Positions 1 through 6,665 of a stretch of 7,763 bases of DNA are shown piece by piece. Under the pieces are notes generated by a model. It ran no database searches. It saw nothing but the letters and a program-made list of their open reading frames with translations, and was not told the DNA's origin. Made by a program: the position numbers and the translations under genes. Location of the stretch: positions 1-7,763 of the forward strand of contig JADZFJ010000380.1 in NCBI GenBank assembly GCA_020849935.1. Reading direction: 5' to 3'. This DNA is from Crocinitomix sp. (GTDB lineage: Bacteria; Bacteroidota; Bacteroidia; Flavobacteriales_D; Crocinitomicaceae). The stretch's first letter is position 1. Each line of letters starts with the position of its first letter.

Positions 1-124
1 GTCCTTTGTTTTACTTTTAGGATTTGAGTTAAACGCAAGTATTCATGGGGCGAAAAGGAAAAAACAATTGGACAATAAAGCGACGTTGGATGCCCGATTT
101 GAGAGTGAAATTCACCAATCTTAA
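1..124 (+). CDS. YihY/virulence factor BrkB family membrane protein, C-terminal fragment
   Basis: An open frame enters from the left edge (first full codon at base 2) and ends at TAA 122-124, giving 40 residues. The first ten read SFVLLLGFEL, followed by NASIHGAKRKK and a charged tail. The hydrophobic end of a membrane helix followed by GFELNA is the typical C-terminal signature of the YihY/BrkB (UPF0761) family of inner-membrane proteins with about six transmembrane helices, whose biochemical function is not settled. This is recognition from a short stretch; the helices and N-terminus lie outside the window. The gene points the same way as galE but is separated from it by 117 bp, so it is probably not in the same transcription unit. 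Confidence 0.72.
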   Translation, partial: SFVLLLGFELNASIHGAKRKKQLDNKATLDARFESEIHQS

Positions 125-147
125 GCTGTCATTGGAAACTAGTTTTT

Positions 148-174
148 TTGTTTGGATGGATTTGATTAAATTTA
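148..174 (+). promoter_or_regulatory. Possible weak promoter for the galE group
   Basis: A TTG at 148-150 is followed after 16 bp by TAAATTTA at 167-174. Bacteroidota housekeeping promoters have a TTG -33 element and a TAnnTTTG -7 element about 17-23 bp apart; this candidate has one mismatch in the -7 box (final A for G) and a spacer slightly short of that range. It would give a leader of about 60 nt before the galE start. In an AT-rich gap such a match can arise by chance. Confidence 0.3.
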
Positions 175-183
175 GGCACAAAT
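161..183. promoter_or_regulatory. Operator-like split motif upstream of galE
   Basis: TTTGATTAA at 161-169 and CACAAAT at 177-183 are separated by 7 bp. The outer part is a dyad: GATTTG at 159-164 pairs with CAAATC at 179-184 over a 14-bp centre, which covers the putative -7 box. The same two half-motifs with an 8-bp spacer occur before dnaE (6666-6689). Position over a putative promoter and recurrence suggest a protein-binding site; this is inference. Confidence 0.3.
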
Positions 184-241
184 CATTATAATAATTACAA
201 GAGTAGAGTGGGTTTGAATTAAAAAAGAATGATTTTTTAGG

Positions 242-1261
242 ATGGAAAAAATTGTCATAGTTACAGGAGGTGCTGGTTATATTGGATCACACACAGTTGT
301 CGAACTTTTTTTGGCGGGCTACACTCCAATAATTATTGACGATTTTAGAAATTCAAAACCGTGGATACTAGATCGAATCACACAAATCGTTGGCAAAGAA
401 ATAACAGCACACACAGTTGATTGTCAAAATGAATTGGCTTTTAACGAAGTGCTTTCGACGTATAAGGCGATATATGGCATCATCCATTTTGCCGCAGATA
501 AGGCGGTGGGCGAATCTGTTAATCAACCGATTAAATACTATCAAAACAATATAGGTTCTTTATGTGTCGTATTAAATGCACTGAAGAAATTTGATATTAA
601 AAATTTCGTTTTTTCTTCGTCATGCACCGTTTATGGCGAAACGTTAACACCTGTTGTCACGGAAGAATCTCCCATTATGCCGCCGGCCTCACCTTATGGC
701 GATACTAAAATCATTGGTGAACGAATCATCCAAAATTATTGGAAAACCACCTCCGATGCGAAAGTCATGCTCTTGCGATATTTTAATCCAATTGGCGCAC
801 ATCCATCTGCTTTAATAGGTGAATTACCGCAAGGAATTCCAAATAATTTGATGCCATATATTACACAAACGGCCAAAGGAAAAAGAGATAGTTTAACCGT
901 GTTTGGAGGTGATTATCACACCCCAGACGGAACAGCCATTCGCGATTATATTCACGTTTCCGACCTTGCCATTGCGCATGTAAAAGCTTTGACCTATCTT
1001 GAAAAAAGCTCGACCAAACTATTTGATTATTTGAACATTGGCTCAGGGAAAGGAACTTCTGTTTTGGAATTAATCAAAACGTTTGAAGAAGTAAATCATC
1101 TAAAACTGAATTACCAAATTGGAAATCGTCGTCCAGGAGATGTGGAACAAATTTTTGCCAATGCTGATAAAGCCAAAAAAATAATTGATTGGACCTGTAA
1201 ATTTAGTTTGAAAGACGCTCTTCTGCACGCATGGGAGTGGGAAAAATCTTTAACGACTTAA
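242..1261 (+). CDS. galE: UDP-glucose 4-epimerase
   Basis: This cytoplasmic NAD-dependent extended short-chain dehydrogenase interconverts UDP-glucose and UDP-galactose (Leloir pathway, sugar nucleotide supply for glycans). The 339 residues match the length of E. coli GalE (338). Visible signatures are the NAD-binding TGGAGYIG at residues 8-15, DDF at 33-35, HFAADKAVGES at 82-92, SSSCTVYG at 125-132 with the catalytic Ser/Thr region, the catalytic YxxxK as Tyr152-Lys156, LLRYFNPIGAHPS at 177-189, LPQGIPNNLMPY near 195-206, and RDYIHVSDLA at 234-243. The residue matching the E. coli gatekeeper Tyr299 appears to be Ile304, so use of N-acetylated UDP-sugars cannot be excluded. Start: ATG at 242; an ATG at 229 meets a stop after three codons. 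There is no clear Shine-Dalgarno sequence. It heads a four-gene group, with 18 bp to the next gene. Confidence 0.96.
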   Translation: MEKIVIVTGGAGYIGSHTVVELFLAGYTPIIIDDFRNSKPWILDRITQIVGKEITAHTVDCQNELAFNEVLSTYKAIYGIIHFAADKAVGESVNQPIKYYQNNIGSLCVVLNALKKFDIKNFVFSSSCTVYGETLTPVVTEESPIMPPASPYGDTKIIGERIIQNYWKTTSDAKVMLLRYFNPIGAHPSALIGELPQGIPNNLMPYITQTAKGKRDSLTVFGGDYHTPDGTAIRDYIHVSDLAIAHVKALTYLEKSSTKLFDYLNIGSGKGTSVLELIKTFEEVNHLKLNYQIGNRRPGDVEQIFANADKAKKIIDWTCKFSLKDALLHAWEWEKSLTT

Positions 1262-1279
1262 TATAAATAGTGTATTTAA

Positions 1280-2026
1280 ATGAAAAAATTAGCTTGTTTA
1301 TTTCTATTTTCAATATGTTTTGTTGGTTTCGGTCAAACGTCGGAAGAGTTGCCCCTATTTTATAAAAGAAAGCCCGGGATTATGCGTTTTTACACTGGTT
1401 TACACGCGCCAACAGAAATTACGCCTTCTAAATTTGATCGTTTTAACACAGACATTTTCTACAATTCGTGGACAGGAGAGTTAAATGATGTGAAAACGCA
1501 TTTTTATTCGCTCGGGCACAATATTAACATGATGTTTGATATTCCCTTTTCGAAAACTTCAAGGTTTGGTCTGGCGATAGGGTTGGGATATAGTCATTTC
1601 AGCGTGCGCCACGATGGAGCTTTTAGTTTTATTGATGATCCAGATTTATTAAAAGACGAAATGTATTCCAGTTTTGCCAATTATACTGGGGATAAACGAT
1701 GGGTGAATCGCACCGCGTTTAATTTGGTTGAATTACCTTTCGAATTTAGAATTCGATCGCTTAAAGAACGAGGAAAATGGAAATTTTATCCCGGATTTAA
1801 GTTGAGTTTTATGGTGGACAGTTATTCGAAATGGCGCATAGAAAATCAAGAATTTAAAGCTTTTAATTTTCCTGATTTAAATCGGCTGCATTATGGTCCT
1901 TCGTTGAGGTTAGGGCGTGACAATATTTTTCTCTTTGGATATTACGATATGACCTATCTCTTCACCAATGAAAACAGTAATAAATTGCAACTTTTTGCCG
2001 CTGGGATTAGCATTGGATGGTTCTAG
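1280..2026 (+). CDS. Outer membrane beta-barrel protein of unknown function
   Basis: The 248-residue product starts with a classical signal peptide: KK, a hydrophobic core to about residue 15, and probable signal peptidase I cleavage after GFGQ near residue 19. No lipobox is evident. The mature part consists of alternating aromatic/polar stretches typical of amphipathic beta strands (for example near 69-80, 93-110, 144-158 and 164-180), and it ends in GISIGWF with a terminal aromatic residue, as outer-membrane barrels do. It resembles the PorT-like or OMP_b-brl family of small Bacteroidota barrels; eight to ten strands would fit the length. No catalytic motif is visible. It lies between galE and a phosphoglycosyl transferase with gaps of 18 and 25 bp, which suggests co-expression and perhaps a part in surface glycan handling, but function is not known. 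Confidence 0.8.
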   Translation: MKKLACLFLFSICFVGFGQTSEELPLFYKRKPGIMRFYTGLHAPTEITPSKFDRFNTDIFYNSWTGELNDVKTHFYSLGHNINMMFDIPFSKTSRFGLAIGLGYSHFSVRHDGAFSFIDDPDLLKDEMYSSFANYTGDKRWVNRTAFNLVELPFEFRIRSLKERGKWKFYPGFKLSFMVDSYSKWRIENQEFKAFNFPDLNRLHYGPSLRLGRDNIFLFGYYDMTYLFTNENSNKLQLFAAGISIGWF

Positions 2027-2051
2027 CTGGTAAAAAAATCGAAATTGGTAA

Positions 2052-2600
2052 ATGATAAAAACCGGCTTAGATAGATTAGTTGCTTTCATTGCATTACTCG
2101 CTTTATCTCCGATTTTTATCATTATTTGCTTAATTATTTGGATTTTTGAACAGAAACCTGCCTTTTTTCTTCAAAATCGGGTTGGAAAAGATAAAATTGA
2201 ATTTAGGATTTATAAATTCAGAACAATGGCCGATGGAAAAATCACCACCCTTGGCAATGTTTTACGAAAAACAGGCATTGATGAACTTCCTCAAATTTTA
2301 AATATCCTCAAAGGCGACATGGCATTTGTTGGTCCTCGTCCCTTAACCATGCAAGATATTGTTCGTCTTGAATGGAATAGCCCGTTTTATAGTAAACGAT
2401 GGAGTATTTCTCCCGGAATTGTGGGATTAGCGCAACTTGCTCCAGCTTGCAACAAAAAAATGAGTTGGTTTTATGATCAATTGTATCTTCAAAAAAAATC
2501 CTTGGTTTTAGATCTAAAAATTATCTTAGCGGCTACGCTAATTCCTTTTGTTGGAAAAACTTATGTAAAAAAATGGATTCATGGTAAACGGAAAGTATAA
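2052..2600 (+). CDS. Compact bacterial sugar transferase (monotopic phosphoglycosyl transferase, PglC/WcaJ superfamily)
   Basis: This should transfer a sugar 1-phosphate from a UDP-sugar to polyprenyl phosphate at the cytoplasmic face of the inner membrane, the first membrane step of glycan assembly. The 182 residues form the bare catalytic core, close to Campylobacter PglC and lacking the N-terminal transmembrane part of WcaJ-type enzymes. Signatures: re-entrant hydrophobic helix at about 9-32 broken by Ser19-Pro20, FLQNRVG at 39-45, KFRTM at 55-59, the Asp-Glu catalytic dyad in GIDELPQ (Asp77, Glu78), LKGDMAFVGPRPL at 86-98 and SPGIVGLAQ at 120-128. Oddities: the loop between KFRTM and the dyad is much shorter than in PglC, and the usual GWAQVNGRN is GLAQLAPACN. 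The donor sugar cannot be inferred. The 3' end overlaps the next gene by 20 bp, implying translational coupling. Confidence 0.9.
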   Translation: MIKTGLDRLVAFIALLALSPIFIIICLIIWIFEQKPAFFLQNRVGKDKIEFRIYKFRTMADGKITTLGNVLRKTGIDELPQILNILKGDMAFVGPRPLTMQDIVRLEWNSPFYSKRWSISPGIVGLAQLAPACNKKMSWFYDQLYLQKKSLVLDLKIILAATLIPFVGKTYVKKWIHGKRKV

Positions 2601-3609
2601 TGTTTTGGTCAATGGAACAGGGAATATTGGCACCTCCCTTGTTCAAATGTTGGTGAAATATCGAGAGGATTTATTGGTCAATGAGATTTATGCTTCGAAA
2701 CGTTCTTTACATGCTTGGAATCAGGTAGAATTGGATATGTTAACCACAAATGGCGTAAAAATTTGCACCACGAAAAAAATGGAAGGGTATGATTTTATAG
2801 CGGATGTTTTACCAGAGATTGATTATATTTTCGAAGCTAGTCCAAATGGGGTTGGGTTACAAAACAAAGAAGTTTACGAGCAATTGACAAATTTAAAAGG
2901 ATCCTCTGCGCAAGGAAGCGAAAAAGGATACGGGATTCCATTTATGTCAGGGATTAATGCCGACCAAATCAAAAATCAACGTTTTGTAAATGTTGTTTCG
3001 TGTAATACACATGGTACCGCGTCCATTTTAAAACTTTTTTGTGGTGAAAATCTAGAGAATTTGGATGAGGCGGATGTCGTGGTGGTGCGTCGATGCGAAG
3101 ATCTGGGCAATCACCAACGATTGGTTTCTGGAAATGTGGTGGCACGACACCTTCATCCAACCATTGGCACGCATCATGCCATTGATGTGGTGGATATGTT
3201 TAAGACAAAAAATATTTCGTGTGCCCTGACCTCATCTGACATTACGACTCCAAGTCAGCTCATGCATTCGATCCGTTTTCATATTTCCCTCAAAACTCCT
3301 CTCTCAAAATCAATCGACGAATTGGTGAATGAAAATCCATTTATCGCCACCACCCAAAAATTTGATTCGAACGTGATTTTTGAAAATGGACGTCGCTATG
3401 GATTTAACGGGCGAATCTTTTCGCACGCAATACTTTTGTCTGAAAATATGCTTGTGAGTGACCGAAAAATTAAAGGTTGGGCATTTGTACCTCAAGAAGG
3501 GAATAGTTTAATTTCTACCCTTCATGCCTATCTTTTACAACTAAATTTCGCGAATGAAAGCGCTGTCTTGACAAAAATTCAAAATGATCTTTTGCGAAAA
3601 AAATGGTGA
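2581..3609 (+). CDS. Archaeal-type (type II) glyceraldehyde-3-phosphate dehydrogenase-like protein
   Basis: The 342 residues align along their length with archaeal GAPDH as known from Sulfolobus (about 340 residues), which reversibly oxidises an aldehyde through a cysteine thiohemiacetal with NAD(P). Visible: Rossmann NGTGNIG at 11-17; SPNGVG at 87-92; QGSEK at 111-115; VVSCNTHG at 138-145 with catalytic Cys141; VVRR at 168-171; THHAIDV at 197-203; and QLMH ending at His229, the probable general base. Basic Lys40-Arg41 after strand two may favour NADP. Differences: the archaeal KGPIN segment, the second His of LMHxH and the His of the C-terminal HQES segment are not kept, so the substrate may not be glyceraldehyde 3-phosphate. 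It is not the ordinary bacterial Gap, which has SCTTNC. The start ATG 2581 lies inside the previous gene; no better start is seen. Lateral origin is possible. Confidence 0.82.
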   Translation: MVNGKYNVLVNGTGNIGTSLVQMLVKYREDLLVNEIYASKRSLHAWNQVELDMLTTNGVKICTTKKMEGYDFIADVLPEIDYIFEASPNGVGLQNKEVYEQLTNLKGSSAQGSEKGYGIPFMSGINADQIKNQRFVNVVSCNTHGTASILKLFCGENLENLDEADVVVVRRCEDLGNHQRLVSGNVVARHLHPTIGTHHAIDVVDMFKTKNISCALTSSDITTPSQLMHSIRFHISLKTPLSKSIDELVNENPFIATTQKFDSNVIFENGRRYGFNGRIFSHAILLSENMLVSDRKIKGWAFVPQEGNSLISTLHAYLLQLNFANESAVLTKIQNDLLRKKW

Positions 3610-3617
3610 TTTTGGTT

Positions 3618-6600
3618 TTAATAATGACTTCTTCCTTTGGGTAATCCCAAAACTTGTGCATTCACCAAGGTGGTTGCTTCTTGAATATTTTTGTTGAAAA
3701 TTCCTTCACCTGCCCGCAGATTGGAGTATCTTGGATCTTCAATCACCCCTAGTTTTTCCATTTCTTGCACTTCAATGGTGATACAATCATAATCAATCAC
3801 TACTTTTCCTTTTACTTTATAAATTCCTTTTCCTCTAAATTGATATCTATCAGCAATTTCAGGAAAATGAACCGTGTCCAACCATTGTCCTTCGCTGTCT
3901 AAAAAAGTTCCGAAAAACATTTTTTTATTATTGCTAGTGGTTGTTCTTTTATTGTGGATCAAGTATCCTTTAATCCAAACCACCGCATCCTTATAGAGAT
4001 AAAGGTCATTTGCCATCACTGCGTCCGTATCATCTTCGGTGGTAATGCTAAACGGACTATAAAGCGGAAATCCCAACAACTCCATTTGATCAAACGCATC
4101 TTCTTCCCACGTACTTTGCAGGTTTGGTAAATCGTACTCCACCTTTTTAAACCGAAATAAATCAGGTTCAAAATCCTCTTTTCCTGCTTTTTTTCCAATT
4201 TTTAGATGGGCTTCCCACATCAGTGTTCGTTTATTTTTTCCAGTAAATCGAAAGGCATCAATTCGAATTAATAAACAAATCTGATCTAACGAAATTGACA
4301 CCCGATCAATAAAATCATCGAAACTCACAAAATCGCCATTTTTTTGCCGTTCTCTGACAATTTTTTGCGCAATTTCAATTCCAAACGAATACAATAAATG
4401 GTAACCGATAAAAACTTTTTTTTGTTGAATTGTTGTCAAAAGTTCGCTGTTATTGACACATGGAGGATAAATTTCAGCGCCATATTTCCTTGCTTCGTAA
4501 ACATATAATTCGGTGCTATAAAACCCTCCAAAATTGTTAATGGTTGCTACCATATATTCGAGTGGATAATAGGCTTTTAAAAAAAGACTTTGGTAACTTT
4601 CAACCGCATACGAGGCCGAATGTCCTTTGGCAAATGCATATCCGGCAAAACTTTCTGTTTGCCTCCAAACTTCGTTTGTTAATTCATAACTATGTCCTTT
4701 TTGAACACAATTGGCAAAAAATGTCGCCTTTACTTGTTGAAATTCTTCTCTGGATCGAAATTTACCAGACATTCCTCGCCTCATTTTATCGGCTTCACCA
4801 AGTGTTAATCCAGCAAAAAAATGGGCCACTTTGATCACATCTTCTTGATAAACCATCACCCCGTATGTTTCTGGCATTAACTCAAGTAAAACAGGATGCG
4901 CTTCTTTTCTTTTTTCAGGATGTCGATAGCGTTGAATATAGGCTTGCATCATGCCCGACTTGGCGACGCCTGGACGAATAACGGAACTCGCCGCAACCAA
5001 TCCCAAATAATTATCCACCTGTAATTTCTTCAATAACATCCGCATCGCTGGCGATTCAACATAAAAACAACCAATCGCATTTGCGGTAATCAAAAGTTGT
5101 TTGATGAGCTTATCCGATTTAAATCGTTCCAAATCATCAATGTCAAAATCTGGATCGTCTGGGTGATTTTGTTTGATGATTCCAATCGCATCCTTAATTT
5201 TTCCCAATCCCCGTTGACTTAAAATATCAAACTTAAACAGGCCAACATCCTCACAAACATGCATGTCAAACTGAATGGTTTGATACCCTTTTGGTGGCAT
5301 AAATGTCGCAGTGAAAAAATTAATGGGCTTTTCAGAGATGATAATTCCACTGGCATGAATACTTAAATGACTTGGAAAACCGTGAATGTAATTCCCGTAT
5401 TTTAACACCAATTGAACCAAATGATTCGTCTCAAACGAAGAAACATAGCCACGACTCAATTGATCAATCTCTGTTTTAGGTAAACCAAACACCTTTCCCA
5501 GCTCTCTTATTACCGCGCGATATTGAAAGGTATTGTAGGTGGCCACCAACGCCACATGTTTAAACCGCTTAAAAATATAAGCGGTGACATCATCGCGATC
5601 TGTCCAAGAAAAATCAATGTCAAAATCTGGTGGATTTGTTCTAAACAGGTTGATAAATCGCTCAAAATAAAGATCTAATTCAATAGGATCAACATTGGTT
5701 ATTCGCAAGAGATACGCTACAATGCTATTAGCGCCACTGCCTCTTCCTACATAAAAATAGCCTCTTGAGCGTGCGTAAGAAACAATGTCCCAATTCATTA
5801 AAAAATACGATATAAACCCCATTTTTTCGATAATTTCCAGTTCCATATTGATCCGATCAAGAATCACCTGATCTACTTTTGGATACCTGAAAGGCAAGCC
5901 TTCTGAACAAAGTTTTTTGATTAAAACAAGGTCTTCTGCAGCATCTCCGGTATAAGTTTTTTGATTTTGAGGAACGAGGTCTTCTGAAAAATCAAAATGA
6001 ATTTTACATGCCTGAAGGACATTTGTTGTATTGGCGATGATTTCAGGAAAATCGGCGTAAATTTTTAATAAATCTTCCAAAGGTTGGATACAATCTGTTG
6101 GATTGCCTTGTTCTGTAACAGGTAATTTACTCAGCAAGGTGTTTAAATCAATCGCTCTTAAAAGGCGATGGGCATTAAAATCTCGTTTATTTCTAAATGT
6201 CACAGGCGACAAAATAACCGCTTTCGAACAATCAATGTGTTTTAATCGAATGTAGGGTAAGTCCTGAGGTGAAATGCCTATAAATTCATTTTTTCTTAAA
6301 ATCCGATGATTGTTTTTTTCAAAGGGATACACCACAAATGCGCCTTCAAATGCGGGTGCTTCACTTTCCAATTCAAAATCTTTATTTAAAATCCCTGTTA
6401 AATGGCGGTTGATTTCACTAAATCCATCATTGTCTTTTGCAAGGGCGATGTAGTGTTGTTTTATTCCCTCTCTAAAATCAATTCCCACAATCGGGCGAAT
6501 GCCGTAATTAGGAGCAAGGCGGATAAAATCTAAACAGGCAGAGGTGGAATTGATATCGGTAAGCGCAAAGCAAGACAATCCCATCGAACGACCAAGTTCA

Positions 6601-6665
6601 AGGAGGGTTTCGGGGCTAAATGTCCCATAGCGTAAACTGTAATAAGTATGGGTGTTTAAATACAT
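3618..6665 (-). CDS. dnaE: DNA polymerase III alpha subunit, short second-copy type
   Basis: A C-family DNA polymerase of 1015 residues, clearly shorter than the usual replicative DnaE. Order: PHP domain about 1-220; palm/fingers with VGRGSGANS at 306-314 and PDFDIDFS at 346-353, giving catalytic Asp347 and Asp349; KFD with Asp480 as third carboxylate; SVIRPGVAKSG at 561-571; VYQEDV at 605-610; ADKMRRGMSGK at 625-635; YAFAKGHSASYA at 676-687; helix-hairpin-helix about 750-810; a possible clamp-binding EPDLF at 833-837; OB-fold about 895-970. The PHP metal motifs are degenerate (NTH for HxH, LTDIN for LTDH-N, GIDF for G-E), so proofreading there is unlikely. In many Bacteroidota such accessory DnaE copies lie near dinB and SOS genes; here no such partner is adjacent. 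It converges on the GAPDH-like gene with 8 bp between stops. Start ATG at 6665 lies in a large inverted repeat. Confidence 0.94.
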   Translation of the reverse strand: MYLNTHTYYSLRYGTFSPETLLELGRSMGLSCFALTDINSTSACLDFIRLAPNYGIRPIVGIDFREGIKQHYIALAKDNDGFSEINRHLTGILNKDFELESEAPAFEGAFVVYPFEKNNHRILRKNEFIGISPQDLPYIRLKHIDCSKAVILSPVTFRNKRDFNAHRLLRAIDLNTLLSKLPVTEQGNPTDCIQPLEDLLKIYADFPEIIANTTNVLQACKIHFDFSEDLVPQNQKTYTGDAAEDLVLIKKLCSEGLPFRYPKVDQVILDRINMELEIIEKMGFISYFLMNWDIVSYARSRGYFYVGRGSGANSIVAYLLRITNVDPIELDLYFERFINLFRTNPPDFDIDFSWTDRDDVTAYIFKRFKHVALVATYNTFQYRAVIRELGKVFGLPKTEIDQLSRGYVSSFETNHLVQLVLKYGNYIHGFPSHLSIHASGIIISEKPINFFTATFMPPKGYQTIQFDMHVCEDVGLFKFDILSQRGLGKIKDAIGIIKQNHPDDPDFDIDDLERFKSDKLIKQLLITANAIGCFYVESPAMRMLLKKLQVDNYLGLVAASSVIRPGVAKSGMMQAYIQRYRHPEKRKEAHPVLLELMPETYGVMVYQEDVIKVAHFFAGLTLGEADKMRRGMSGKFRSREEFQQVKATFFANCVQKGHSYELTNEVWRQTESFAGYAFAKGHSASYAVESYQSLFLKAYYPLEYMVATINNFGGFYSTELYVYEARKYGAEIYPPCVNNSELLTTIQQKKVFIGYHLLYSFGIEIAQKIVRERQKNGDFVSFDDFIDRVSISLDQICLLIRIDAFRFTGKNKRTLMWEAHLKIGKKAGKEDFEPDLFRFKKVEYDLPNLQSTWEEDAFDQMELLGFPLYSPFSITTEDDTDAVMANDLYLYKDAVVWIKGYLIHNKRTTTSNNKKMFFGTFLDSEGQWLDTVHFPEIADRYQFRGKGIYKVKGKVVIDYDCITIEVQEMEKLGVIEDPRYSNLRAGEGIFNKNIQEATTLVNAQVLGLPKGRSHY

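Noticed and set aside
115..149. CCAAT/ATTGG stem followed by a T7 run after the YihY-like stop codon, as an intrinsic terminator.
   Set aside because: The stem is only 5 bp with an 11-bp loop, begins in the coding region, and is separated from the T-run by an AAACTAG stretch; too weak to call.
229..240. An ATG at 229 as an earlier galE start or a tiny leader peptide.
   Set aside because: It encodes only Met-Ile-Phe before a stop; there is no attenuator-like structure after it.
1910..2122. A 70-codon minus-strand open frame across the barrel/transferase junction.
   Set aside because: It is antisense to two well-supported genes and has no family signature.
2454..2573. A7, A8 and A7 runs (2454-2460, 2491-2498, 2567-2573) in the transferase gene, as programmed slippage sites.
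   Set aside because: The frame is intact without slippage, and such runs are expected from AAA/AAG lysine codons in AT-rich DNA.
2581..3609. Aspartate-semialdehyde dehydrogenase as identity of the dehydrogenase.
   Set aside because: The Cys motif SCNTHG with SPNGVG, QGSEK and THHAIDV fits archaeal GAPDH order and spacing much better.
3636..3651. Perfect 6-bp stem TTTGGG/CCCAAA with a TAAT loop near the convergent gene ends, as a bidirectional terminator.
   Set aside because: It lies within the last codons of dnaE and is not followed by a T-run in either direction.
4544..4834. A 96-codon plus-strand open frame inside the polymerase gene.
   Set aside because: It is antisense to highly conserved polymerase core sequence and shows no recognisable protein features.
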